From Streptomyces pluripotens (GTDB lineage: Bacteria; Actinomycetota; Actinomycetes; Streptomycetales; Streptomycetaceae): a stretch of DNA of 64,000 nt. Shown here piece by piece: positions 26,043 through 35,212 of this stretch. Position numbers and translations under genes: made by a program. The stretch is from positions 6,820,001 to 6,884,000 of the forward strand of contig NZ_CP021080.1 of NCBI RefSeq assembly GCF_000802245.2, read 5' to 3'. The first letter of the stretch is position 1. The number at the start of each line of letters is the position of its first letter. The notes under the pieces are model-generated. The model did not search any database and had not been told where the DNA came from. It saw only the letters and a program-made list of their open reading frames with translations.

Positions 26043-28727
26043 ATGGCCGTGCTGGACGACAACGGACCGGATCCGACCGCGGAGCGTGCCGATCCCCGAG
26101 GAGATCCGTTTCTGTGGACGGAGTTCGCCATACCGGACCTTCCTGCTTCGTTCGTTCGCCGTGATCGGCTGGTCAGGCACCTCGACGAGGCCCTTCACAC
26201 ACCGTTGACCGTGGTCGACGGGGCGGCGGGAGCAGGCAAGACACTGCTGGTAGCCGACTGGGCATCGGCCTGTGAGGGGAGCGTCGCCTGGCTCACCGCG
26301 CAGGTGACGGTCAAGGGATGCGGAACGTTCTGGGCGTACCTCCTCCAAGCTCTGCGCCGTGCCGGGGTGGCACTGTCCACCGGGATCGGAAAACCCACCG
26401 AGGCCGACCGCGTAGACGAGGGCCTTCTCACCCGTCTCGCCGCAGAACTGAGCCGTCGGGACCGGCCCGTGATCCTGGTGATCGACGAGTACGACCGCGT
26501 CACCGGCCCGGAGATCGCGGACCAGCTGGAATTCCTGCTGCGCCACACGGCCCAGGGCATGCGCCTGGTGCTGGTCACCCGCACCGAGCCGCTGCTCTCC
26601 CTGCACCGCCACCGTGCAGCGGGAGCCATCACCGAGATCAGGAACAGCGAGCTAGCCTTCACCACCCGCGAGGCGGCCGACCTTCTGGAACGGCACGGCC
26701 TGAGCCTCCCGGCCGACGAGGTGAGCGCCCTGGTGGAGCGCACCCGGGGCTGGGCGGCCGGACTGCGGCTGAGCGCGCTGGCCGCCCGGACGGAGACCGA
26801 TCCTCGCAGGTACCTCAAGGAATTCGAGGTCGACCGCAGCACCATCGCCGATTTCCTCCTGGCCGAGGTACTCAGGCGGCAGAGCGCCGAAACGCAGGAC
26901 CTGCTGTTGCGGATCAGCATCCTGGACCGCTTCTGCGCCGCACTGGCCGATGAGCTCACCGGACGCTGCGACGCCGAACTCCTCCTGGCCGACTTGCACC
27001 GCGAGAATGCCTTCATCGAGCACCTCGGGCACGGCTGGTTCCGTCTCCATCCCCTGTTCCGGGAGATCCTCCGCGCCCACCTGCGGGTGCGTTCGCCCGG
27101 ACTGGAAGCCGAACTCCACCGCCGTGCGGCGCACTGGATGCGGCCCACGGGTCCGCTCGCCGAGACGCTCGACCACGCCGCGGCGGCCGACGACTGGGAG
27201 TGCGCCACCGGAGCACTCATCGGTGATCTCGCCATCGGGGAGCTCTTCACCGGCCTGCACGCCGGGACTCTGTCCGAACTCTTCTCCCGGATGGGCCCCG
27301 AGCCCAGAAGCCCTGCCACCCATCTCGTCCGCGCCGCCCGTGAACTGCACCAGTGCCATGTGGAGCGTGGCCTGGCCCGGCTGGAGGAGGCCGGACGAGC
27401 CCTGGCCGGGGACGTCCTCGACGACGCCGACCCCGAGCCGGCCGCGACCCGGCTGACCCAGGCCTTCCTGGAAGCCCTGGCGGCGCGGCTGACCGGATCG
27501 CCGGGGCGGGCGGAGACGGCCGCGCAGGCCGTCGAGGAGCTGCGGCACGAGGTACCCGGGCGGCTTCTGGACGAGCATCCGGAGCTCACCGCCCTCCTGT
27601 CCGCCCATCTCGGCTCGGCACGGCTGTGGGCAGGCCGCTTCACGGAGGCACGATCCGCCTTGAGTACGGTGGCCGAGTCCTGCCCGGAGCCTGCGACAGC
27701 GCAGGTGCGTGCCGAGTGCCTGGGGCATCTGGCCCTGATCGACTACCTGAAGGGCTGGCCTGGCCGGGCTGAGCGCAAGGCTTCGGCCGCGCTGTGTACG
27801 GTCGGCCACTGCGCCCAGTCCCCGGTACCCGGGGCGGGACTGGAGTCGCTGGTCCTGGCTGCGGTGGCCGCGGACCGCGATGAGCTCGACCGGGCCGAGG
27901 CACTCCTCGTGACCGCCGTGGACGCTGGAGGGCCGTCGTCGGACCCGGTGACGCGAGCCGCACAGGCGATCGTCACCGGGCGGATCCTGCTGGCCCGGGG
28001 CAAGACGCAGGACGCACTCGAGGCGGCCGACCGGGCAGTGGCCGCCGAGGTGCCGTCGCCCTGGGCCCAGGCGCACGCGGCGCTGCTGGCCTCCGCCGCA
28101 CATCTTGCCGAGGGCCGGCCGGACCTGGCGGCCAAGCTGTTGGAGGAGGAGCCCGGAGACGAACCGGTGTGTCTGGTGGGAGCCGCACAGGCGGAACTGG
28201 CCGCGGGCCGGACCGATCCGGCGCTCGAACTACTCGACCGGCTACGGCCCCAGCGCGGTCTCGGTCCTGCCATGACCGTGCGGGCCGCGCTGGTCAGGGC
28301 GCAGGTGGCGGGCGGAAGTGGAGACCGGGCCACGCAACGCCGACTCGTGGCCCAAGCACTTCGCGAGGCTCGGCGCGAGGGGCTGCGCCGCCCCCTCCTT
28401 GACGCCGGGCCGTGGCTGCGGCCGCTGCTGACCACCATGCCGCTGCGCGCACTGGCCGAGGGCTGGCTCATACCCGGCCCGCCGCCCTCCGGTACCCCGG
28501 TCCCGTCCGCGGAGCAACCGCCGTTGCCGATGGTGGACGAGCTGAGCGCCCGCGAGCGAGACGTTCTGCGACGGCTCGCCGAGATGATGTCGACGGAGGA
28601 GATCGCCGCCGATCTCTACGTCTCGGTCAACACGGTCAAGACCCATCTCAAGAGCGCCTACCGGAAACTGGCCGTGAACCGGCGTTACGACGCGGTACAC
28701 CGTGCCCGCGACCTCGGACTGCTGTGA
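26043..28727 (+). CDS. MalT-like STAND ATPase regulator with LuxR HTH
   Basis: 894 residues from the ATG at 26043; GTG codons just upstream (26028-26034) are alternatives. Walker A GAAGAGKT is at residues 60-67, Walker B is PVILVIDEYDRV (about 140-151), an arm region of helical repeats resembling TPR fills about 330-800, and the LuxR HTH (LSARERDVLRRLAEMMSTEEIA to VNTVKTHLKSAYRKL) is at about 825-890. Such proteins are inducer-gated, ATP-dependent activators that oligomerise on DNA. The inducer is unknown. The MFS pump 152 bp downstream is a plausible target. Confidence 0.85.
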   Translation: MAVLDDNGPDPTAERADPRGDPFLWTEFAIPDLPASFVRRDRLVRHLDEALHTPLTVVDGAAGAGKTLLVADWASACEGSVAWLTAQVTVKGCGTFWAYLLQALRRAGVALSTGIGKPTEADRVDEGLLTRLAAELSRRDRPVILVIDEYDRVTGPEIADQLEFLLRHTAQGMRLVLVTRTEPLLSLHRHRAAGAITEIRNSELAFTTREAADLLERHGLSLPADEVSALVERTRGWAAGLRLSALAARTETDPRRYLKEFEVDRSTIADFLLAEVLRRQSAETQDLLLRISILDRFCAALADELTGRCDAELLLADLHRENAFIEHLGHGWFRLHPLFREILRAHLRVRSPGLEAELHRRAAHWMRPTGPLAETLDHAAAADDWECATGALIGDLAIGELFTGLHAGTLSELFSRMGPEPRSPATHLVRAARELHQCHVERGLARLEEAGRALAGDVLDDADPEPAATRLTQAFLEALAARLTGSPGRAETAAQAVEELRHEVPGRLLDEHPELTALLSAHLGSARLWAGRFTEARSALSTVAESCPEPATAQVRAECLGHLALIDYLKGWPGRAERKASAALCTVGHCAQSPVPGAGLESLVLAAVAADRDELDRAEALLVTAVDAGGPSSDPVTRAAQAIVTGRILLARGKTQDALEAADRAVAAEVPSPWAQAHAALLASAAHLAEGRPDLAAKLLEEEPGDEPVCLVGAAQAELAAGRTDPALELLDRLRPQRGLGPAMTVRAALVRAQVAGGSGDRATQRRLVAQALREARREGLRRPLLDAGPWLRPLLTTMPLRALAEGWLIPGPPPSGTPVPSAEQPPLPMVDELSARERDVLRRLAEMMSTEEIAADLYVSVNTVKTHLKSAYRKLAVNRRYDAVHRARDLGLL

Positions 28728-28879
28728 GCACCGCTCCGGCATCGGGCGGCTGATTCGCCCGGGACGGGTGATGCGCGGGTATACCGCCTCGACTCCCATG
28801 GAACAGGCGGCGGTGCGCACGGGCTGTCGCACTCCGGCGGATGGCGCCGGGTTCCGGGCCGGTTCGCGAGGTGGACACC

Positions 28880-30505
28880 GTGAGGCACTGGCGCGCATTG
28901 ATCGTCCTGGGCACGGCCCAGTTCCTGATGGTCCTGGATACGTCCGTCATGAACGTGTCCATCAGTCAGCTTGTGTCGGACTTCCACACCGAGGTCACCG
29001 CCATCCAGGCCGTCATCACGCTGTACTCGCTGGTGATGGCCGCCTTCATGATCATCGGCAGCAGGATCGGCGACATCCTGGGACGGCGCCGTGTCTTCTT
29101 CTCCGGCCTCGCCGTCTACGGCACCGGGTCGGCCCTGACCGCGGTGGCTCCCACGCTGTGGGTCCTCGCCCTCGGCTGGTCGGTCATCGAAGGACTCGGT
29201 GCCGCCCTGGTGTTGCCCTCCATGGCGGCCCTCGTCGCCGAGTCCTACCGCGGGCGCGAGCGGGCCGTCGCCTTCGGCGTGATCGGCGGACTTGCGGGTG
29301 CCGGCATCGCGGTCGGCCCACTCTTGGGCGGCTGGGTGACCACCTACCTCACCTGGCGGCTGGTGTTCGCCGGGGAAGTCGTGATCGTCCTGGCCGTCCT
29401 GGCCTTCCGCCATGCGATCGCCGAGGCGCCGCGCACCGGCCCGCGCCCGAAGCTGGACGGTGTCGGGGCCACCCTCTCCGGCGTCGGTCTGGCGCTCGGC
29501 GTGCTGGGGGTGCTGCAGAGCGGTACCTGGGGATGGGTGCAGCCCCGCAACGCCCCCTTCACCATCCTGGGCTTCTCCCCGACGCTGTTCGTGATCGGCG
29601 CCGGCATCGCGGTGCTGACCGGCTTCGTCCACTGGGAGCGGCGGCGGGAGTCGCACGGTGAGGACCCGCTGGTGCATCTTCTCTTGCTACGACGGCCCCC
29701 GTTGCGTTCCGGCCTGATGGCCTTGCTGGCACAGAACCTCATCCTGCTGGGCCTGTTCTTCGCCATCCCGTTGTACCTTCAGGTGGTCCAGGGGTTCGAT
29801 GCCTTCGAGACCGGGGTGCGGCTGCTCCCCGTGTCCGTCACCATGCTCGTGACTTCGCTGGGCGCGGCCCGGCTCGGCAGGTCGGCGGGACCGCGCAGGG
29901 TGGTCCGGCTGGCGCTGGCGACCCTGGTCGCCGCCATCGTATGGCTGCTGGCCACCATCGAGCCCGTCATCGACAACGCCCAGTTCGCCGGGGCCATGGC
30001 CCTGCTCGGCGTGGGCATGGGCCTGATCGCTTCGCAGCTCGGCAACGTCGTACAGTCCAGCGTCGGTGAGGAGGAGCGCAGCGAGGCCGGCGGTCTGCAG
30101 TTCACGGCCCAGAACCTGGGTTCGGCGCTCGGTACCGCGCTGATCGGCTCACTGCTGATCGGTGCCCTGGCCCACGCCTTCACCACACAGATCGCGGACA
30201 ACCCCGCTCTGTCGGCACAGACCCGCCAGCAGACCACGATCGCCCTTGAAGCCGGGGTCTCCTTCGTCTCGACCGACGAAGTCCGCACATCCGCCGAACA
30301 GGCGGGCCTGCCACCGTCCGAAGTGGACGCGGTGGTGGACAGCTATGCCTCGGCGCAACTCGACGGGCTGAAAGCGGCCATCTTGGCCGCCGGGGCGGTC
30401 ACGCTCGCCGGTTTCTTCGTCACACCGAGTCTGCCGGGTCGGCCGGCCACGGCGCCGCAGGGCCCCCGGACGGGTGCTCCCGAGGCGACCGGTTCCGGGC
30501 GCTGA
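28880..30505 (+). CDS. MFS drug-resistance transporter, DHA2 (14-TM) type
   Basis: 541 residues from the GTG at 28880 (GTG at 28871 is also possible; GCGAGG lies between). Motif A-like GSRIGDILGRRRVF follows TM2, the QFLMVLDTSVMNVS opening is that of DHA2 exporters, and motif C is GPLLGGWVTTYLTWRLVF. About 13-14 helices are visible, with a large loop after TM13. These proton-driven exporters handle cationic dyes, antibiotics and native products. The gene directly follows the STAND regulator, which may control it. A 9-bp-stem terminator lies 109 bp downstream. Confidence 0.85.
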   Translation: MRHWRALIVLGTAQFLMVLDTSVMNVSISQLVSDFHTEVTAIQAVITLYSLVMAAFMIIGSRIGDILGRRRVFFSGLAVYGTGSALTAVAPTLWVLALGWSVIEGLGAALVLPSMAALVAESYRGRERAVAFGVIGGLAGAGIAVGPLLGGWVTTYLTWRLVFAGEVVIVLAVLAFRHAIAEAPRTGPRPKLDGVGATLSGVGLALGVLGVLQSGTWGWVQPRNAPFTILGFSPTLFVIGAGIAVLTGFVHWERRRESHGEDPLVHLLLLRRPPLRSGLMALLAQNLILLGLFFAIPLYLQVVQGFDAFETGVRLLPVSVTMLVTSLGAARLGRSAGPRRVVRLALATLVAAIVWLLATIEPVIDNAQFAGAMALLGVGMGLIASQLGNVVQSSVGEEERSEAGGLQFTAQNLGSALGTALIGSLLIGALAHAFTTQIADNPALSAQTRQQTTIALEAGVSFVSTDEVRTSAEQAGLPPSEVDAVVDSYASAQLDGLKAAILAAGAVTLAGFFVTPSLPGRPATAPQGPRTGAPEATGSGR

Positions 30506-30613
30506 CGGCGAAGGAGGCGGGGATACCCGGGACCGCATCTCGTCACGGCCCGACCGGACCATCAAGTTCCGGCCGGTGCCGCCCCGGTGCGTCCGCAGTC
30601 GTCCTGACGGTCC

Positions 30614-30637
30614 CAGCGGCCCGGGAGCGGGCCGCTG
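30614..30637 (+). terminator. Hairpin after the MFS gene
   Basis: CAGCGGCCC (30614-30622) pairs with GGGCCGCTG (30629-30637) around a six-base loop, in the gap before the 65-codon gene. Confidence 0.55.
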
Positions 30638-30789
30638 CGTGGTGTCCCGGCGCCGCGGGGGTGCGGTCGCCGCGGCGCCGGCCGGGGTCACATCACCTGC
30701 GGCGGGTGAGGCCGGGAGGCGGTCGACGGCGGAGCATCACTGGAACGGGGCAGGGCACGCCCGTCCGAGAACGCGGGGAAGAGCAGCTC

Positions 30790-30987
30790 ATGCGCTACGA
30801 GATTCGCGTCGACGGGGAAATGACGGAAACGCTGGCCAAGGCGTTTCCGGAGCTGGACCACGTGGTGATGTCCGGCTGCACCATCCTGTTCGGCCTGGTC
30901 GTCGACGAGGCGCACCTGTACGGACTGCTCGCCCGCTGCCAGTCGTTCGGGCTGCGGGTGCTGGAGATGCGTCAGATGCCGGAGTGA
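30790..30987 (+). CDS. Small conserved hypothetical protein (65 residues)
   Basis: 65 residues from the ATG at 30790, with GGGGAAGAG upstream. The sequence MRYEIRVDGEMTETLAKAFPEL continues to LFGLVVDEAHLYGLLARC and ends EMRQMPE. It alternates hydrophobic residues in a beta-alpha-beta manner like a small ferredoxin-like or ACT-like fold (impression only). Similar small proteins are common in Streptomyces. Convergent with the DUF2252 gene. No function can be assigned. Confidence 0.6.
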   Translation: MRYEIRVDGEMTETLAKAFPELDHVVMSGCTILFGLVVDEAHLYGLLARCQSFGLRVLEMRQMPE

Positions 30988-31057
30988 GGCAACCGCCGGT
31001 TCGCAGGCCGCACCTTCACGCGTTCCGGCTCACGCGTTCCGGCTCACCGGTCCTCGC

Positions 31058-32464
31058 TCACAGGTCCCGGGCTTGCACGCGGCCCGACCGGGCGGCGGCG
31101 CGCAGCGCCTCGAAGTCCTGTTCGTTGCGGTCGGCGTAGGCCTGTGCGAATTCGGTCAGCGCCCGGTCGAAGCGGTTTCCCGACCCCAGGTAGGCGGCGA
31201 TCGCGACTGGGTCACCGGAGCGGGCATGGGCACGCGCCAGACTGGCCCCGCACAGCCGGGCGAACACGCTCATCAGGGCCGGATCCATGGTTTCCGGCCG
31301 GGGGATGCCCTTCCAGTCCCGCAACTGGCGGACGTAGAAGTCCCGGCCCCGCCCCTCCAGGCCCACGACGTGGGTCCAGCCCAGGAAGATGTCACTCGTC
31401 GTTTGGATCAGCCGCTGTCCCGCCACCACGCGGTGACCCTGGTTGTCGTACTGGCTGCCGCCGGTGTGCGGCGCGAGGACCGACTCCTGCGCTTCCTTGG
31501 CCTGCAACAGGAGCGGGTCGGTGTCGTCCCGGCCCACCATCAGGAGGATCCAGCAGCGGGTACCGACACTGCCCACGCCCACGACTTTCCGGGCCATGTC
31601 GACCCGGTGGTAGTAGCGCAACAGGTGGCGGCGCTCGGACGACAGTGTCTGCGCGTACCCGTCGAAGACGGCGCTCAGTTCCTTCTCCTGCTCGTCGGCG
31701 GGCTCGGCCGACAGGTCCCGGAGCGGGGTGATCAGCGGTGGGTCCGGTGCGATCCGCCTGCCTTCCGCGGTGACCTGCGTCAGCTTCGCGAACGCCTGCA
31801 GATGGGTACGGGTGCGGGCCCGCGCCGTCGCCCGCGCGGTACGACGCCGCGCCGTGCGGTCCATCGACGAGGACATGAGCTCCTGCATCCGGTCGGTGTC
31901 GTCCTGCGCGTACCAGACGTCCAGGGTGCGCATCCCGGCGAACTCCCGCATGCGCTGCCGGTAGGCCTCCACGCACGCCCGCACGATGCGGCTCTGCTCC
32001 TTCGTGGAGAAGCCGTTGGCGCGGCCGGCGACCACCAGACTGGCCGCCAGGCGCTTGACGTCCCATTCGAAGGGGCCGGGCAGGGTCTCGTCGAAGTCGT
32101 TGATGTCGAACACCAGGTGTCGTTCGGGCGAGGCCATCAGCCGGAAGTTGAGCAGGTGGGCGTCCCCGCAGAGCTGTACCGTCAGGCCGGTGTCCGGCAT
32201 CGTTGCGAGGTCCATCGCCATGATCGCTGCCGCGCCCCGGTAGAAGCGGAAGGGGGATTCGAGCATGCGGCCGTACCGGATCGGTACCAACTCCGGCAGC
32301 CGGGACTCCGACTGGCGCTCTATCACCCCGAGCGGGTCGGGGCGGTCGGCGGTCGCCCGGAACGAGCCCTGGGAGGAACGCGGTGCGCGCTTGCGCGCCT
32401 GCCTGCCGTACGCCGCTCGCTCCGACGGTGACAGGGATGCGGTGAACGTGCTGCGTGTGGTCAT
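31058..32464 (-). CDS. DUF2252 family protein
   Basis: 468 residues. It has the family layout: PIRYGRMLESPFRFYRGAA near residue 60, VQLCGDAHLLNF near 95, DINDFDETLPGPFEWDVKRLAAS near 118-140 (the kinase-like DFD and WD-x-K-R-L motifs), and VGVGSVGTRCW near 295. DUF2252 proteins resemble aminoglycoside-phosphotransferase-like kinases, but no substrate is known. It converges on the 65-codon gene. The upstream side is a 373-bp intergenic region with a very long hairpin. Confidence 0.85.
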   Translation of the reverse strand: MTTRSTFTASLSPSERAAYGRQARKRAPRSSQGSFRATADRPDPLGVIERQSESRLPELVPIRYGRMLESPFRFYRGAAAIMAMDLATMPDTGLTVQLCGDAHLLNFRLMASPERHLVFDINDFDETLPGPFEWDVKRLAASLVVAGRANGFSTKEQSRIVRACVEAYRQRMREFAGMRTLDVWYAQDDTDRMQELMSSSMDRTARRRTARATARARTRTHLQAFAKLTQVTAEGRRIAPDPPLITPLRDLSAEPADEQEKELSAVFDGYAQTLSSERRHLLRYYHRVDMARKVVGVGSVGTRCWILLMVGRDDTDPLLLQAKEAQESVLAPHTGGSQYDNQGHRVVAGQRLIQTTSDIFLGWTHVVGLEGRGRDFYVRQLRDWKGIPRPETMDPALMSVFARLCGASLARAHARSGDPVAIAAYLGSGNRFDRALTEFAQAYADRNEQDFEALRAAARSGRVQARDL

Positions 32465-32837
32465 GGCTCGAACCTCCTGCGGGCCGCGGTCGGCCGCCCG
32501 CGCCTCACCCGGGCGGCTCCGTACTGCTGCTCACGGGCCCGCCCGTTCCGGGGCCCCGGACGCCCGTCCTGCGGCGCGCTCACATGCCACAGGGGGCGCA
32601 GCATCCGGCAGCCCACCACCGGCAGCTGCTGGATCGGTCATCTCCGGGCTCTTCTTCCGCTCCGCCGCGGGCCGGCACCCACATCCTGACACCCACCTCA
32701 CCGCCCGGGCACCGGGTGCGGATCACCCGCCACGGGTGATCCGCACCCGGTGCCCGGGCGGGATGCTGTCCGGGTGTGGTCCCCACACGGCCCCGTCGGC
32801 CGTCCGGGTGCGGACCCTTGGCACGTGAGGAGGAGCC
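32465..32837. other. Divergent intergenic region with perfect 28-bp hairpin
   Basis: 373 bp with no supported gene between the DUF2252 gene and the HdeD-like gene. Arms 32701-32728 and 32734-32761 are perfect reverse complements with a five-base loop and contain CACCGGGTGCGGATCACCC. It lies 76 bp before the plus-strand start, where a terminator is not expected. Confidence 0.7.
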
Positions 32838-33488
32838 ATGACCGTGTCACGTGGTCACGGGCCGTACACCGGGGCGGAGCAGGATTCCGGCGGGGCCGCC
32901 GCCACACCGCCCACCGACCCGGCGGACACCCTGGGCAGGCTCGGTCGGTCCTGGACCTGGATCCTCGGCTCCGCCCTCGTCTCCCTCGTGCCCGGCATCC
33001 TGATCCTGGTGTGGCCGCAGGAGACCCTGCATGTGCTGGCCGTACTCCTCGGCCTGTATCTGCTGATCACAGGTGCCTTCCGCTTCGTGGAGGCGTTCGG
33101 CCGGGACGAGCGCGGCGAACGCCTGGCCCGCCTTCTGGCCGGGGTGCTGTACGTGCTGGCGGGCGTGTTGTGCCTGCGGCACCCGATGCAGACCATCGCC
33201 GCGCTGACACTGATCGTCGGAGTCGTCTGGCTGGTGTCGAGCATGCTCGTCCTCTACACCGCCATCGACGCGAAGGACCTGCCCCACCGGGGCTTCGTGC
33301 TCGGTGTCGCGGTGATCGGGCTCGTCGCCGGCGTAGTGGTGCTCGCCATGCCGATCGAATCGGCCCAGGCCCTGACCAGGCTGCTGGGCCTGTGGCTCGT
33401 GCTGCTCGGCCTGGCCGAGGCCGCGCTCGCCCTCGCCTGGCGGAGCGCGGTGCGCCGATCGGCCCGAGACACCGGCGTCACGTCCTGA
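32838..33488 (+). CDS. HdeD-like membrane protein
   Basis: 216 residues, with GAGGAGGAGCC immediately before the ATG at 32838. Six membrane helices in three repeated pairs (about 38-75, 90-135, 150-200) carry HdeD/DUF308 features such as GILILVWPQETL and LCLRHPMQTIAALTLIVGV. HdeD-family proteins are acid- or stress-linked membrane proteins of unclear biochemical role. The next gene encodes a SHOCT-domain membrane protein in the same direction, 107 bp away. Confidence 0.85.
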   Translation: MTVSRGHGPYTGAEQDSGGAAATPPTDPADTLGRLGRSWTWILGSALVSLVPGILILVWPQETLHVLAVLLGLYLLITGAFRFVEAFGRDERGERLARLLAGVLYVLAGVLCLRHPMQTIAALTLIVGVVWLVSSMLVLYTAIDAKDLPHRGFVLGVAVIGLVAGVVVLAMPIESAQALTRLLGLWLVLLGLAEAALALAWRSAVRRSARDTGVTS

Positions 33489-33595
33489 TGGTGCCGTTCA
33501 CCCGCTCTGGGTGAGGCGGCCCTGACGGCACGCTACGCACGCTGAAGACGGTACGGAACGACTACCGGGTGCCGACCCGAGACGGAGGAAGCGAC

Positions 33596-34063
33596 ATGAG
33601 CGCGCAGGCATACCTCGCGTATGACTACCCGGCGCTGAGCGTCTTCTGGTCCATGCTGGTGTTCTTCCTGTGGATCATCTGGTTCGTCCTGCTCTTCCGG
33701 ATCATCGCCGACCTCTTCCGCGACGACGACCTGAGCGGCTGGGGGAAGACCGGCTGGTTGGTGTTCGTCATCATCCTGCCCTTCCTCGGCGTCTTCGTGT
33801 ACCTGGTCGCCCGGGGCAAGAACATGGGCCGCCGCGAGGTCGAACAGGCACGGGCGCAACAGCAGGCCTTCGACAGCTACGTCCGCGAGACCGCCCAGAG
33901 CGGAGCAGGACGCAGCAGCGCGGACGAACTCGCCAAGCTGTCCGAGATGCGGGCCCGCGGCGACATCACCGACGAGGAGTTCGGCCGGGCGAAGGAATTG
34001 GTACTCGCCGGTAGTGGAACGTCCGAACGCACGGCAGACGCGCCCACCACCCCCACGGGCTGA
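33596..34063 (+). CDS. PLDc_N-like membrane protein with SHOCT domain
   Basis: 155 residues; GGAGGAAGCGAC precedes the ATG at 33596. Two membrane helices (about 14-38 and 50-72) have the PLDc_N pattern (DLSGWGKTGWLVFVIILPFLG). A C-terminal SHOCT motif (about 108-142, ADELAKLSEMRARGDITDEEF) follows. SHOCT modules are short oligomerisation elements. No catalytic HKD motif is present, so it is not a phospholipase. Likely a small membrane scaffold in the same stress group as the HdeD-like gene. Confidence 0.85.
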   Translation: MSAQAYLAYDYPALSVFWSMLVFFLWIIWFVLLFRIIADLFRDDDLSGWGKTGWLVFVIILPFLGVFVYLVARGKNMGRREVEQARAQQQAFDSYVRETAQSGAGRSSADELAKLSEMRARGDITDEEFGRAKELVLAGSGTSERTADAPTTPTG

Positions 34064-34096
34064 GCACGTCGCACAGCAGGGAAACGAGGGAACACG

Positions 34097-34525
34097 ATGA
34101 CCGCCACACACAGCGCGCACACACCTACCGCCAGGGAAGAGTGGGCCACGGGCCTGACGGCGTTCGCCGCAGTCATGCTCCTGCTCGCGGGGATCCTCGC
34201 CATCTTCCGCGGCATCATGGCGATCGCCCAGGATGACATCTTCGTCACGACGCCCAACTACGTCTTCCAGTTCAGCCTCACCGGCTGGGGCTGGGTCCAC
34301 CTGATCCTGGGCGTCGTCGCGGTGCTCGTGAGCATCGGACTCTTCCGAGTCGCGCTGTGGGCACGGGTCTCCGGAGTGGTCATCGCCGCACTGATCATCA
34401 TCTCCAACTTCCTCTCGCTGCCGTACTACCCGATCTGGTCGATCGTGATGATCGCCATCTCCGGGTTCATCATCTGGGCACTGTGCGTGGTGCGGCAGGA
34501 CGGCACCTCCAGCCTCTTCGGCTGA
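34097..34525 (+). CDS. Small four-TM membrane protein (DUF7144-like)
   Basis: 142 residues. Four hydrophobic segments; the recognisable features are the first helix (TAFAAVMLLLAGILAIFRGI), ALWARVSGVVIAALII and SNFLSLPYYPIWSIV. Actinobacteria carry many copies of this family, often near stress and SHOCT proteins. The gene starts 33 bp after the preceding stop, so an operon is likely. No function is known. Confidence 0.75.
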   Translation: MTATHSAHTPTAREEWATGLTAFAAVMLLLAGILAIFRGIMAIAQDDIFVTTPNYVFQFSLTGWGWVHLILGVVAVLVSIGLFRVALWARVSGVVIAALIIISNFLSLPYYPIWSIVMIAISGFIIWALCVVRQDGTSSLFG

Positions 34526-34652
34526 CGGCCCGGCCCGCGGCACCCCGGCCGAGCCGGAACCAAGACGTACAACCCGAGGCGGTGCGACGCGACACACGGG
34601 TGGGCGGCCGGAACGAGCCGCCCACCCGCTGCTACCGCCTACGATCTGTCGC

Positions 34653-35117
34653 ATGCCGCAGGAAGCCGCGGCCCGTGCGCAGAGGCGCGGGACCGTCATC
34701 GCCCTCCTGGTGGGTCTGGTGCTGGCGCTCACGGCCCATGCGTTCAGCTGTGTCGCACATCTGTCGGGGAGTCATGGCTGCGCTGGAACAGTTGCCGCCG
34801 CAGCCACGCCGCACCAAGAGTCCGTCGTGCAGACTCTGCCGTCCATGGGGCAGACAAGACACGGCGCGCCTGCCCAGGGAGCCGGGCATCGTCCGGGCCA
34901 CGGCGCGCCGTGCTGCGATCCGGGAGGCTGGCCGGCCGAAGCGCGTAGCACGGCCGGGGTCCTCCTCCTGCTCCTGCTCACCGCTCTCCATTTCCTCGGG
35001 AGCCGGTCCACCGGCCCGATGCGGTCCGGCACGTACCGGCGGCGGCACGGAGGCTCCGTCGGGGTGGTGCCCGCCGGGGCCCGTCTGCTGCGCCTGGTCT
35101 GCGTCAGCCGTGTGTGA
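34653..35117 (+). CDS. Small His/Cys-rich membrane protein (DUF6153-like)
   Basis: 154 residues. An N-terminal signal/anchor (about 13-32, [17 protein letters not shown]), then a loop rich in His and Cys (HLSGSHGC, then [19 protein letters not shown]), a second hydrophobic segment (about 100-115) and a basic tail. The layout resembles small Streptomyces membrane proteins annotated as DUF6153. The clustered His and Cys in an extracytoplasmic loop suggest metal binding, which is inference. The cysteine-synthase-like gene follows 95 bp downstream. Confidence 0.6.
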   Translation: MPQEAAARAQRRGTVIALLVGLVLALTAHAFSCVAHLSGSHGCAGTVAAAATPHQESVVQTLPSMGQTRHGAPAQGAGHRPGHGAPCCDPGGWPAEARSTAGVLLLLLLTALHFLGSRSTGPMRSGTYRRRHGGSVGVVPAGARLLRLVCVSRV

Positions 35118-35212
35118 GCGTGCCGCCGGCGCCCGGCGCCGGCCCCTTCGGCACCCCGATCTGTACGGCACACCGGCGCGGCCCCGTCAAGGCGGCCACG
35201 AAAAGGACCCAC

